Below, in pieces: positions 40,679 through 48,941 of a stretch of 64,000 bases of DNA. Each line of letters opens with the position of its first letter. The stretch's first letter is position 1. The notes beneath the pieces were generated by a model. It was not told where the DNA came from. It saw nothing but the letters and a program-made list of their open reading frames with translations, and made no database searches. The stretch is from contig NZ_PHHE01000001.1 in the NCBI RefSeq assembly GCF_002813455.1, positions 1,798,001-1,862,000 of the forward strand, read 5' to 3'. Both the position numbers and the translations under genes were made by a program. The stretch is from Pseudomonas baetica (GTDB lineage Bacteria; Pseudomonadota; Gammaproteobacteria; Pseudomonadales; Pseudomonadaceae).

Positions 40679-40692
40679 GCGAAAGCCGTGCC
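40679..40692 (-). promoter_or_regulatory. Sigma-54 (-24/-12) promoter of fapA
   Basis: Minus strand GGCACGGCTTTCGC, with GG and GC exactly ten bases apart and CACG after the GG, close to the consensus TGGCACG-N4-TTGC. The predicted start lies about 44 bp before the GTG of fapA. It agrees with the sigma-54 activator coded beside the operon. Confidence 0.8.
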
Positions 40693-40756
40693 GCTTTTGA
40701 GTTTTTCAGTTATTTCAATGGCTTGCCTGATCGAGACGGCAGACTGACCAACATGC

Positions 40757-40774
40757 TGTTTCAACCTTGAAACA
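40757..40774. promoter_or_regulatory. Candidate activator-binding palindrome upstream of fapA
   Basis: TGTTTCAA-CC-TTGAAACA, a perfect 8-2-8 inverted repeat centred about 75 bp before the -24 element, a normal distance for an enhancer site of a sigma-54 activator. Binding by the regulator at 34239 is inferred. Confidence 0.6.
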
Positions 40775-40982
40775 CACCGCGTTCCGGCGACGTGTCTATT
40801 GGCTGAGCAAAGCTCTGGAACAAGGGTTTGCGGGGATGTGTTTCATCAGCGTAACAAGGCGCATGACAAAGCCATGAAGGCCGCTGAAACGGCCACTTTG
40901 CACGCGCACGAGTGTTTCAGGAATGGACACTTTGCCCCCATTACAGGGGGAAATGGTGGGGCGGATGACCCAAAAAGCAGGG

Positions 40983-41507
40983 TCACTCGTGCAACAAGCG
41001 CTCGACCTCTGCAAAGGCTTGCGCCTGTCGCTCGGCCCAACTGCCCTGAATTATCCGGACGGGCTGGCGGTGTTGCGCCAACCAGGCGGCAGTGGCGTTA
41101 AAAAAGCTCAAACGCTCTTGCAGATCCGGTTGGCAGCGCTGGCCGTCATCGGTCCAGTCGATCTGCTCGGGGGAAAGTAAAAGGTGCAGGTCGTAATGCC
41201 GGGCCAGCAATTGCGGCTCCAGCCACGCCGGGCAATCGCCAAACAGGGCCTGGCTCCAGAGCATGTTGCTGAGCAAATGGGTGTCGAGAATCAGCAGGGG
41301 TGGCCGTTGCGCCCGCGCCTGATCCTCCCACTGCAATTGGCCGCGAGCGATCTCGGGAATGTCGGCCAGACAGGTATCGCGCGGATTCTGCTCGATAAAA
41401 AAGCGCACATATTCGTCCACCCGCAAGCCGCCGAACCGTTGCTGAAGGCCCGCCGCCAGCCAGCTCTTGCCGGTCGACTCCGGACCGGTCAGAACCACGA
41501 CCTTCAT
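40983..41507 (-). CDS. NadR-like ATPase, probable nicotinamide riboside kinase
   Basis: 174 residues with a P-loop at the very N-terminus (MKVVVLTGPESTGKSWLAAG, Lys14). It also has DEYVRFFIEQNP and LLILDTHLLSNMLWSQALFG, the pattern of the NadR C-terminal ribosylnicotinamide kinase domain. It would phosphorylate nicotinamide riboside to NMN. It overlaps pnuC by 4 bp (ATGA), so uptake and trapping are coupled. The DNA-binding and adenylyltransferase domains of enteric NadR are absent. Family assignment is firm; the substrate is inferred from pnuC. Confidence 0.85.
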   Translation of the reverse strand: MKVVVLTGPESTGKSWLAAGLQQRFGGLRVDEYVRFFIEQNPRDTCLADIPEIARGQLQWEDQARAQRPPLLILDTHLLSNMLWSQALFGDCPAWLEPQLLARHYDLHLLLSPEQIDWTDDGQRCQPDLQERLSFFNATAAWLAQHRQPVRIIQGSWAERQAQAFAEVERLLHE

Positions 41508-42067
41508 GTGCGCAGCGCCGGGTCGGCGCGCCATTCGCGCCAGCCTTGAATGGCAATCAGGGTAAACAACGCGTACAGGGCTGCGGTGAGGTACAGGCCC
41601 TTGTAAAGGAACAGGCCGACGAAAATCACGTCGAGCACGAACCACAACGCCCAGCATTGCAGGCGCTTTTGCGCCATCCATAATTGCGCGACCAGGCTAA
41701 ACCCGGTCAGCGCCGCATCCAGCCACGGTTGCGCGGCGTCAGTCCAATGCGCCATGGCTGCCCCCAGCAACAGGCTGCCGACGGCACCGCCAGCCAAACC
41801 GAGCCCTACCGATTGCCGATCAAGGCGGGTAACGGCGCGGCCGTCATGCATCGTCCCGGCACGGGTCCATTGCCACCAGCCGTAAACCTGCAGCGCGGCG
41901 TAGATCACTTGCAGCAACATGTCCGAGTACAGCTTCACTTCAAAGAAGATCCAGCTATAAAGCAGCACCATGACCAGCCCGATCGGCCAGCACCACGGAT
42001 TCTGTTTGACCGTCAGCCAGACGGCGATCACGCCGAGGGCGGCGGCAAACAGTTCAAGCCCGGACAT
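41504..42067 (-). CDS. pnuC: Nicotinamide riboside transporter PnuC
   Basis: A 187-residue inner-membrane protein with about seven helices. Conserved blocks are AVWLTVKQNPWCWPIGLVMV, LYSDMLLQVIYAALQVYGWW, and ALWFVLDVIFVGLFLYKGLY with the substrate-binding aromatic and Asn/Asp residues of PnuC. It carries out facilitated uptake of nicotinamide riboside, driven by phosphorylation inside the cell. The NadR-like kinase follows with a 4-bp overlap. No TPP riboswitch was seen upstream, so a thiamine-specific PnuT is less likely. Confidence 0.9.
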   Translation of the reverse strand: MSGLELFAAALGVIAVWLTVKQNPWCWPIGLVMVLLYSWIFFEVKLYSDMLLQVIYAALQVYGWWQWTRAGTMHDGRAVTRLDRQSVGLGLAGGAVGSLLLGAAMAHWTDAAQPWLDAALTGFSLVAQLWMAQKRLQCWALWFVLDVIFVGLFLYKGLYLTAALYALFTLIAIQGWREWRADPALRT

Positions 42068-42134
42068 GGGGGTTCCTTGGGGGGAGTGAAAGAAGGGGGC
42101 GGATTGTACTGCATTGGCCAGAACACAGAAGAAC

Positions 42135-42226
42135 CCTGTGGGAGCGAGCCTGCTCGCGAAGGCGCTGTGTCAGCAAAGGAAGCATTAACTGACATGACGC
42201 TTTCGCGAGCAGGCTCGCTCCCACAG
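42135..42226. repeat. REPIN
   Basis: CTGTGGGAGCGAGCCTGCTC and inverse GAGCAGGCTCGCTCCCACAG around about 45 bp, upstream of pnuC and next to the MCP stop. Confidence 0.9.
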
Positions 42227-42234
42227 TTTTTGGG

Positions 42235-43869
42235 TTAGACGCGGAACTGGCGCAGGAGGGCGTTGAGTTGTTCGCTCAGTTGGCCAAGTTTCAGGCTGGC
42301 CGCACTCGATTGCTCCGCCGCAATGGCCGTGCTGTGCGAGAGCCCGGCCGCTTGCGTGACGTTCTGGTTGATGTCCTCGACCACATGCGCCTGTTGCAGC
42401 GTGGCGCTGGCAATCGAGGCATTCAGACCATTGAGATTACGTAACGCCTGACCGATCGCATTCAGGCTGGCACCCGCGAGCCCGGCCTGTTCGATGGTCA
42501 GTTGTGAGGCTTTGCTGCTGTCGCCGATCACCTTGACCGCCGCTTCGGAGTGGTTTTGCAGGCGCTCGATCATCGTCTGGATCTCCGCGGTCGACTTTTG
42601 CGTACGCTGCGCGAGCAAACGCACCTCATCCGCGACCACGGCAAAGCCGCGACCCTGTTCGCCGGCCCGCGCCGCCTCAATGGCCGCGTTGAGCGCCAGC
42701 AGGTTGGTCTGCTCGGCAATCGAGCGGATCACTTCCAGCACGCTGCCGATCTGAGTGCTTTCGGCTGCCAGGGTGCGAATCACTTCCACCGCTTGATCAA
42801 TGGTCCCGGACAACTTGTCGATCTGTTGCAGACTGCCGTCTATATTGATCTGGCCCTGTTGGGCCTGGGCTTCGGCGTCGCGCATTTCTGCCGCCGCATG
42901 CTCGGCGTTCTTCGCCACGTCCTGAACGCCGTAGGTCACCTCGTTGATCGCGGTGGCCACCAGTTCCATCTGCTGCGATTGTTGCTGGCTGCGTTGCTGG
43001 GCCTGCGAGGCATCGTTACCCAGTTCGCTGGACGACTGGCCAAGTGCGCTGGCCGACACCTGCAAGTCGCCGATCACCCGGCGCAACTTGGCGGTGAACG
43101 CGTTGAAGTGATGGGCAAGCTCAGTGACTTCATCTTTGCCGTGGGTATCGAGGCTGCGGGTCAGGTCGCTTTCGCCGCTGGCAATATTGGCCATGGCGTT
43201 CACGGTTTCCTGCAACGGGCGCACGATGCTGCGGGCGATCAGGATCACCAGCAACGCCATGATCACGGCAATCACCAAGCCTATGACCGTCGCCTTGATC
43301 ACCTGACTCTTGAATTCGGCCTGCACATCATCGACGTACACCCCGGAGCCGAGCACCCAGCCCCACGGCTCGAACAGCTTGACGTAGGAGGTCTTGGCCA
43401 CCGGCTCACTGGCACCCGGTTTTGGCCAGCGGTAATCGACCATGCCGGCGCCTTTGGACCTGGCAATGGCAACCATCTCGTTGAACACCGCAAAACCATC
43501 CGGGTCGCGGATCGCCGAGAGGTTCTGGCCTTCGAGTTTGGGATTGGTCGGGTGCATGACCATCACGGGCGTGAGGTCGTTGATCCAGAAATAGTCGCTC
43601 TGGTCATAGCGCAGGCCACGGATGGCGGTGAGCGCCTGTTTCTGCGCGGCTTCTTTAGTCAGAGCACCAGTGGCTTCCAGTTCGTGGTAATAGCTCAACA
43701 AACCGCTGGCGGTCTGCACCACATGCTGGGTTTTCTGGGCCTTGGCGTGATACAGTTCATCGTGAATCTGCTTGAGCATCAACACGCCCAAGGTCAGCAA
43801 CATGACCACTGCCACAATCAAGATGAGCCACAAGCGTCGGCTGATCGACACACTGCGCAAGCTGTTCAT
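42235..43869 (-). CDS. Methyl-accepting chemotaxis protein with single Cache sensor
   Basis: 544 residues. TM1 is at about 12-32 ([20 protein letters not shown]). A periplasmic sCache_2-type sensor follows (~40-180) with [20 protein letters not shown] and [19 protein letters not shown]2 is at about 190-210. Then come a HAMP domain and a cytoplasmic signalling domain with the hairpin tip [20 protein letters not shown]. sCache_2 sensors of this shape often bind small organic acids; the ligand here is unknown. No C-terminal CheR-binding pentapeptide is seen (ends LLRQFRV). The ATG at 43869 was preferred over 43917. Monocistronic. Confidence 0.93.
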   Translation of the reverse strand: MNSLRSVSISRRLWLILIVAVVMLLTLGVLMLKQIHDELYHAKAQKTQHVVQTASGLLSYYHELEATGALTKEAAQKQALTAIRGLRYDQSDYFWINDLTPVMVMHPTNPKLEGQNLSAIRDPDGFAVFNEMVAIARSKGAGMVDYRWPKPGASEPVAKTSYVKLFEPWGWVLGSGVYVDDVQAEFKSQVIKATVIGLVIAVIMALLVILIARSIVRPLQETVNAMANIASGESDLTRSLDTHGKDEVTELAHHFNAFTAKLRRVIGDLQVSASALGQSSSELGNDASQAQQRSQQQSQQMELVATAINEVTYGVQDVAKNAEHAAAEMRDAEAQAQQGQINIDGSLQQIDKLSGTIDQAVEVIRTLAAESTQIGSVLEVIRSIAEQTNLLALNAAIEAARAGEQGRGFAVVADEVRLLAQRTQKSTAEIQTMIERLQNHSEAAVKVIGDSSKASQLTIEQAGLAGASLNAIGQALRNLNGLNASIASATLQQAHVVEDINQNVTQAAGLSHSTAIAAEQSSAASLKLGQLSEQLNALLRQFRV

Positions 43870-44169
43870 AACGCTGTCACTCCGGATTTTTTTCTTGTAA
43901 TAAATCAACGCCAGCATCCAATCACGTTTTCAGTGATCGGGCATACGCGACCCAAGTCGTATAACGCCGCAGCACTATTGAGACTTGTCTGTTAGGATTT
44001 CGGCCCCGCGCGTGAAAACCTGAATCCAAGTTGATATTTCACGCAATTTTGACTGTTTCGTGTGGATCCTGTGCGCGGAATCGGTACAGCAAAACCAGCT
44101 ACGCTGATCGCAGTGAACGTAAAAAATACTATCGGAGCATGCCCGGGTGCATCGCTCTTTGGGGGATTG
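43870..44169. other. Divergent intergenic region, MCP / uppP
   Basis: 300 bp with no supported gene. It must contain the promoters of both flanking genes. No strong consensus boxes or hairpins were recognised. Confidence 0.45.
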
Positions 44170-45000
44170 ATGGATCTTTGGATGGCCTTGCAGGCACTGA
44201 TACTAGGAGTTGTAGAGGGGCTGACGGAGTTTTTGCCTATTTCCAGTACCGGACACCAGATCATCGTTGCCGACTTGCTCGACTTCGGCGGCGAGAGGGC
44301 CATGGCGTTCAACATCATCATCCAGCTCGGCGCGATTCTCGCGGTGGTCTGGGAGTTTCGTCGCAAGATTCTCGATGTGGTGGTCGGCTTGCCGACTCAG
44401 CCGAGCGCGCGGCGCTTTACCGCTAACCTGTTGATCGCGTTTCTGCCCGCGGTGGTGCTGGGCGTGATCTTTGCCGATCTGATTCATGAGTATCTGTTCA
44501 ACCCGATCACCGTGGCGGCGGCTTTGGTGGTGGGTGGGGTCATCATGTTGTGGGCTGAAAAGCGTCAGCATGAAGTGCATGCGCAAACGGTCGATGAGAT
44601 CACCTGGAAAGATGCCTTGAAGGTGGGTTTTGCCCAGTGTCTGGCCATGATCCCCGGCACTTCGCGTTCCGGCTCGACGATCATTGGCGGCCTGCTGTTC
44701 GGTCTGTCGCGTAAAACCGCTACCGAGTTTTCGTTCTTCCTCGCGATGCCGACCATGGTTGGCGCTGCGGTTTACTCGGGCTACAAATACCGCGATCTGT
44801 TTGTGCCAGCAGACTTTCCGGTGTTCGCCATCGGTTTCGTCACCGCCTTCATCTTTGCGATGATCGCAGTGCGCGGCCTGCTCAAGTTCATCGCCAGCCA
44901 TAGCTATGCGGCGTTTGCCTGGTACCGGATCGTCTTCGGTCTGGTGATTCTGGCCACCTGGCAATTTGGCTGGGTGGACTGGTCGGCGGCCAAGCCATGA
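44170..45000 (+). CDS. uppP: Undecaprenyl-diphosphatase UppP (BacA)
   Basis: Recycles the cell-wall carrier by removing a phosphate from undecaprenyl diphosphate on the periplasmic side; its overexpression gives bacitracin resistance in other bacteria. 276 residues and about eight helices. The two signature motifs are present: [20 protein letters not shown] with the catalytic Glu residues, and [20 protein letters not shown] with the Ser/Arg pair. The ATG at 44170 starts [13 protein letters not shown]; an upstream in-frame ATG at 44062 would add a non-family extension. It overlaps the DUF1294 gene by 4 bp. Confidence 0.94.
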   Translation: MDLWMALQALILGVVEGLTEFLPISSTGHQIIVADLLDFGGERAMAFNIIIQLGAILAVVWEFRRKILDVVVGLPTQPSARRFTANLLIAFLPAVVLGVIFADLIHEYLFNPITVAAALVVGGVIMLWAEKRQHEVHAQTVDEITWKDALKVGFAQCLAMIPGTSRSGSTIIGGLLFGLSRKTATEFSFFLAMPTMVGAAVYSGYKYRDLFVPADFPVFAIGFVTAFIFAMIAVRGLLKFIASHSYAAFAWYRIVFGLVILATWQFGWVDWSAAKP

Positions 45001-45425
45001 ATGACTCCCGCGCACGCCGCCCTGAAGGTCGTCCGTCCGGTGGCAGCATTCAGAACCTGAAACTTAAACTGGTGGTGCTGCTGATCGTCTGCGCGCTGCC
45101 ATTGTTCGGTTCGCTGTCGATGTGGCTGCGCGGGATTTCGCTGGTGCCGTTGGCCGCGTATGGAATCGTCAGCGTGCTGGCGTTTTTCATGTATTGGGCC
45201 GACAAGCGCAAGGCGCGCACCGATGCTTGGCGCACGCCGGAGAACATCCTCCACGCAGTGGAACTGGCCGGCGGCTGGCCGGGCGCGCTGATCGCTCAGC
45301 AAGTGTTCCGGCACAAGACGCGCAAGGTGTCGTTCCAGGTGTTGTTCTGGGTGATTGTCGTGTTGCATCAGGTGTTCTGGATCGACCAGATATTCCTCGG
45401 CTCGAACCTGTTATCCCTGTTTTAA
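44997..45425 (+). CDS. DUF1294 family membrane protein
   Basis: 142 residues with a basic N-terminus ([12 protein letters not shown]) and three to four helices. The DUF1294 signature is clear: [20 protein letters not shown], then [20 protein letters not shown], then KVSFQVLFW. Many family members carry an N-terminal cold-shock domain; this one does not. Function unknown. The ATGA overlap with uppP suggests co-expression. Confidence 0.88.
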   Translation: MNDSRARRPEGRPSGGSIQNLKLKLVVLLIVCALPLFGSLSMWLRGISLVPLAAYGIVSVLAFFMYWADKRKARTDAWRTPENILHAVELAGGWPGALIAQQVFRHKTRKVSFQVLFWVIVVLHQVFWIDQIFLGSNLLSLF

Positions 45426-45441
45426 GCCTTGCACTGAACAA

Positions 45442-45531
45442 TGTGGGAGCGGGCTTGCTCGCGAATGCGGTGTGTCATTGAGCTTCAATACGACTGATCC
45501 ACCGCCTTCGCGAGCAAGCCCGCTCCCACAC
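45442..45531. repeat. REPIN
   Basis: TGTGGGAGCGGGCTTGCTCG and inverse CGAGCAAGCCCGCTCCCACA around about 45 bp, between convergent genes. Confidence 0.9.
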
Positions 45532-45540
45532 AGTCAAAAG

Positions 45541-45897
45541 CTACAACAGCAGGCCGATTTGGGTTTTCTTGGGCAGCTTGCTCACCACCAACTGATGCGA
45601 GCGCTGCAGCAACCCCTGCAATTCTTCGGCACCCAGCGGATAGGGCGGATGCATGATGATCCACTGCGCCCGCGCCAGGTACGGCGCCGGGTGAATGCCC
45701 GGGCGGTCGCAATGGCCGAGAAACAGATCCTTGTCGACCTTGAACGCCAGCGAATCTCCCCGCAGCCCCTGCAAAGCAAACATCTTGTTGCCGGCAATCG
45801 AAAACACGCGCACGCCACCCCGCTTGTAGTCTTCGCGCGCACCGGGCAACGCCAGGCAGAACGCCGCAACGTCCGCTTCGCTCATCTTTCCCTTCAT
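45541..45897 (-). CDS. MmcQ/YjbR family protein
   Basis: A 118-residue small alpha/beta protein of the YjbR family (double-wing DNA-binding-like fold). It contains FCLALPGAREDYKRGGVRVF, LAFKVDKDLFLGHCDRPGIH and IIMHPPYPLGAEELQGLLQR. The biological role of the family is unsettled. The ATG overlaps the stop of the upstream LysR gene (TTATGA), so the two are co-translated. Confidence 0.88.
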   Translation of the reverse strand: MKGKMSEADVAAFCLALPGAREDYKRGGVRVFSIAGNKMFALQGLRGDSLAFKVDKDLFLGHCDRPGIHPAPYLARAQWIIMHPPYPLGAEELQGLLQRSHQLVVSKLPKKTQIGLLL

Positions 45898-46802
45898 AAC
45901 AAACGCTCCCCACACGCATTGAACGATTCGACCAGGTGATCGATCCACGCACGCACCGCCGGCATCACCCCGCGCCGATGCGGGTACACCGCTTGCAACC
46001 AGCCACCGGGCAACGACCACTCCGGCAGCAGTTGCACCAGTGTGCCGTTTAGCAGTTCTTCCTCGCAGTACATCATCGGCAGCAAGGTGAAGCCTTGGCC
46101 CGCCAGCACACAGGTCTTGCGCACAATAAAGTCATCAATGCCCAGCCGTGCTTCCATGTTCAACTCAAAACTTTCACCGTGTTGATCGAACAGGCGCAGA
46201 TGAACCATGCGATCAGCCTCCAGCGCACCCAGTACCGGCAGGTTCTTCAGGTCTTGCGGATGGTTGATGGCCTGAGCTTGTGCAAACGCCGGGCTGGCCA
46301 CCACGACCACTTGTGCCTGGCGCAGACGCCGGGTCACCAGCAGCGGATCCTCATCTCCGAGTTCGCGCACGCGCAGGGCGACATCGAAGCCTTCAGCCAC
46401 CAGATCCACGCGCCGATTGAGCAGGACGACTTCCAGTTGCACCTGAGGGAATTTGCCGAGGAATTCGCTGATCACCCATGGCAACATTTCCCGCGCCAGC
46501 CCCGTGGGGCAGGACACCCGCAAGCGTCCGCGCGGCTCGCTGGACATGCTGGCCACTGCCTCGTCAGCCATTTCCGCTTCCAGCAACATCGCCTGACAGT
46601 GGCGTAAATAGCGCTCACCGACAGCGGTGAGATTCAACTGCCGGGTGGTACGTTGCAGCAAACGCGCACCGAGACGTTCTTCCAGTTCGGCAATGCGCCG
46701 CGACAGCCGCGATTTGGGAATGCCCAGCAATCGCCCGGCCGCCGCAAAGCCGCCAGCCTCGACGACTTTGGCGAAATAGTAGAGATCGTTGAGATCTTGC
46801 AT
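45894..46802 (-). CDS. LysR family transcriptional regulator
   Basis: 302 residues. The N-terminal winged helix-turn-helix contains AAGRLLGIPKSRLSRRIAEL, and the C-terminal substrate-binding domain contains GRLRVSCPTGLAREMLPWVI and PLLVTRRLRQAQVVVVASPA. It is divergent from the azoreductase gene, with a 128-bp shared gap. LysR regulators commonly control the divergent neighbour, and such azoreductase-LysR pairs respond to quinones or electrophiles in other bacteria. Control of azoR is therefore inferred. Confidence 0.92.
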   Translation of the reverse strand: MQDLNDLYYFAKVVEAGGFAAAGRLLGIPKSRLSRRIAELEERLGARLLQRTTRQLNLTAVGERYLRHCQAMLLEAEMADEAVASMSSEPRGRLRVSCPTGLAREMLPWVISEFLGKFPQVQLEVVLLNRRVDLVAEGFDVALRVRELGDEDPLLVTRRLRQAQVVVVASPAFAQAQAINHPQDLKNLPVLGALEADRMVHLRLFDQHGESFELNMEARLGIDDFIVRKTCVLAGQGFTLLPMMYCEEELLNGTLVQLLPEWSLPGGWLQAVYPHRRGVMPAVRAWIDHLVESFNACGERLL

Positions 46803-46930
46803 GGTTGATATCCGACTGTTCTATCAGTGGGACAAACTATCGCATTGTCGGCGACTAATCAGCTATTGGTTTGTTGCGTAGGATTGTCTCCATTCCGTCG
46901 CCACCGGCGATTCATTCCAGGGGATTCCAC

Positions 46931-47542
46931 ATGAAACTGCTGCATATCGATTCGAGCATTCTGGGCGACAACTCGGCCTCCCGTCAGTTGAGCAGCCAAG
47001 TCGTCAAAGCCTGGCAAGCCGCTGAGCCAAGCGCCGTGGTGACCTACCGTGACCTGGCCGCTGACGCCATCAGCCACTTTTCATCGACCACCCTGGTCGC
47101 CGCCGGCACCACCGCTGAACTGCGCGACGCCGCCCAGCAGCACGAAGCCGAACTGAGCGCTTCGACCCTGGCCGAGTTCAAAGCCGCCGACGCCATCGTG
47201 ATCGCTGCACCGATGTACAACTTCACCGTGCCGACCCAACTCAAAGCGTGGATCGACCGCGTTGCCGTTGCCGGTCAAACCTTCCGCTACACCGAAGCCG
47301 GCCCTGAAGGCCTGTGCGGTGGCAAGAAAGTGGTGATCGTCTCCACCGCCGGCGGCATCCATGCCGGTCAGGCCAGCGGCATCGCCCACGAGGAATATCT
47401 GAAGCTGGTGTTGGGCTTCCTCGGCATCACCGATATCGAAATCGTCCGTGCCGAAGGCCTGGCGTATGGCGATGAAGTACGCAACAACGCCATGACCGCT
47501 GCCCAAGCGAAGATCAGCGAGCAATTGTTCGCTGCTGCGTAA
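46931..47542 (+). CDS. azoR: FMN-dependent NADH-azoreductase
   Basis: 203-residue flavodoxin-like enzyme that reduces azo dyes and quinones by two-electron transfer. It starts [20 protein letters not shown], with SxSxxNxxSR-like phosphate binding. It has [20 protein letters not shown] and [14 protein letters not shown] lining the FMN site. The ATG at 46931 is preferred to one at 46871. A hairpin terminator follows. Confidence 0.93.
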   Translation: MKLLHIDSSILGDNSASRQLSSQVVKAWQAAEPSAVVTYRDLAADAISHFSSTTLVAAGTTAELRDAAQQHEAELSASTLAEFKAADAIVIAAPMYNFTVPTQLKAWIDRVAVAGQTFRYTEAGPEGLCGGKKVVIVSTAGGIHAGQASGIAHEEYLKLVLGFLGITDIEIVRAEGLAYGDEVRNNAMTAAQAKISEQLFAAA

Positions 47543-47580
47543 GGCTTGCGTAAAGAACAGCGTGGGTTCAGGCAATCCCC

Positions 47581-47628
47581 AAAAAACTCTGTATTCTGGT
47601 TCCGCAAGAGCCAGATGCGGAGTTTTTT
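47581..47628. terminator. Bidirectional intrinsic terminator after azoR
   Basis: AAAAAACTC and GAGTTTTTT enclose CTGG...CCAG, giving a stem with T-runs on both strands. Confidence 0.75.
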
Positions 47629-47780
47629 GTTTCTCGCTGTTACATAATCTGGCCCAGGTTATGCAGTCAAACGATTAGCGTCTGAGTGCAGTGTCGTATC
47701 GGAGCACCGAATCCCCGGCGTTTGAGGCCTTTACAAGGCAACGGATCATTCGATTGAGTAACAACAGGGGGGGGCAGCCC

Positions 47781-48818
47781 ATGATGCGTCTTTGTGCAAC
47801 GTTACTGATTTGCCTGCTCGGCAGCCTGAATTCAGTGCAAGCTGCGCCGGGGCGTCATCCTGTCTGGAGTGTCGGTTACCACGAGATGACCTTTCTCGAT
47901 CCGCTCGATCTGCAACCGATGCGCGCCATTGCGTTTTATCCCTCCAGTGATCGCGAACACTTGAGCCTGCTCGAAGGTTATTCAGTGGAGGCCGGCGAAG
48001 ACACCAAAGTCGCCATCGGCCGTTTCCCAATGTTGATGCTCTCCCATGGCAACACCGGCACGCCGCTGGCCTTGCACGATCTTGCCACGTCGTTGGCACG
48101 CAAGGGTTTCGTGGTGGTGGCGGTGATTCACCCCGGCGACAACTCCCAAGACCACAGCCGCCTCGGCACGCTGAGCAATCTCTATGGGCGGCCAATCCAG
48201 ATTTCCGAAGCGATTACCGCGACCCTCGGCGATTCGATGCTGGCGCCGTTCGTCAACGCCGATCAAGTCGGGGTAATCGGTTATTCCGCCGGGGGCGAGA
48301 CGGCGTTGATCCTGTCGGGCGCGCAACCGGATCTTGATCGCCTGCGCCGTTATTGCCAGGAGCGTCCGGACGATCGTGACGCCTGCAACACCCAAGGCGA
48401 ACTCATCGTTGACCGTGATGACTTGCAACCGGTGGCTGACCCACGCGTGCATGCCCTGTTGCTGATGGCGCCACTGAGCCTGAAATTCGGTCGCCATACC
48501 CTCGCCGACGTGCATGTGCCTGTGCTGCTTTATAGCGGCGATGGCGACAAACTCGTCGCCTTCGATAAAAACGCTGCTGCCCTGGCGCGCAAACTGCCGA
48601 CCGCACCGGACTTCAAGTTACTAGCCGGGGCAGGGCACTTCGTGTTCATGGCGCCGTGCAACGAAGAGCAGATTCGCGCCATGCCGGCGCTGTGTACGGA
48701 TGCTGATGGGGTTGATCGCGAAGATATCCATCGCAATCTGATTTCCGAGGCCGGGCGGTTCTTTGCGCATACGTTGGGCAGGCCGACGCGGGCGGGGATG
48801 CAAACCGCCGATCAATAG
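47781..48818 (+). CDS. Exported alpha/beta hydrolase
   Basis: 345 residues with a signal peptide (MMRLCATLLICLLGSLNSVQ, cut near AAPG). The alpha/beta hydrolase core is seen as PMLMLSHGNTGTPLALHDLA, the nucleophile elbow GVIGYSAGGETAL, and a late GAGHFVFMAPC with the probable catalytic His. The layout is like the dienelactone hydrolase / PAF-acetylhydrolase-like group. Substrate unknown. GGGGGGG lies 5' of the ATG pair at 47781; the upstream ATG at 47691 would hide the signal peptide. Confidence 0.85.
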   Translation: MMRLCATLLICLLGSLNSVQAAPGRHPVWSVGYHEMTFLDPLDLQPMRAIAFYPSSDREHLSLLEGYSVEAGEDTKVAIGRFPMLMLSHGNTGTPLALHDLATSLARKGFVVVAVIHPGDNSQDHSRLGTLSNLYGRPIQISEAITATLGDSMLAPFVNADQVGVIGYSAGGETALILSGAQPDLDRLRRYCQERPDDRDACNTQGELIVDRDDLQPVADPRVHALLLMAPLSLKFGRHTLADVHVPVLLYSGDGDKLVAFDKNAAALARKLPTAPDFKLLAGAGHFVFMAPCNEEQIRAMPALCTDADGVDREDIHRNLISEAGRFFAHTLGRPTRAGMQTADQ

Positions 48819-48834
48819 TCAGGTGCAGAACCTT

Positions 48835-48926
48835 TGTGGGAGCGGGCTTGCTCGCGAATACGGAGTGTCAGTCGACATCTGTTTTGACTGACACTCCGTA
48901 TTCGCGAGCAGGCTCGCTCCCACAGG
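48835..48926. repeat. REPIN with a near-perfect palindromic spacer
   Basis: TGTGGGAGCGGGCTTGCTCG and inverse CGAGCAGGCTCGCTCCCACA. Here the inner parts also pair: AATACGGAGTGTCAGT with ACTGACACTCCGTATT. Almost the whole 92 bp forms one long hairpin with a ~13-base loop. Confidence 0.92.
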
Positions 48927-48941
48927 GTTTGGTCCAAATTT

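Larger units (their letters stand above)
40625..40982. other. fap control region and upstream intergenic DNA
   Basis: 358 bp with no gene. It holds the -24/-12 promoter (40679-40692), a perfect palindrome (40757-40774), and TGTTTCA-like half-sites at 40839-40845, 40885-40890 (inverted) and 40913-40919. See the separate entries. Confidence 0.7.

Noticed and set aside
42550..43995. 481-codon open frame on plus opposite the chemoreceptor
   Set aside because: Shadow frame; the minus strand has an intact Cache-HAMP-signalling architecture.
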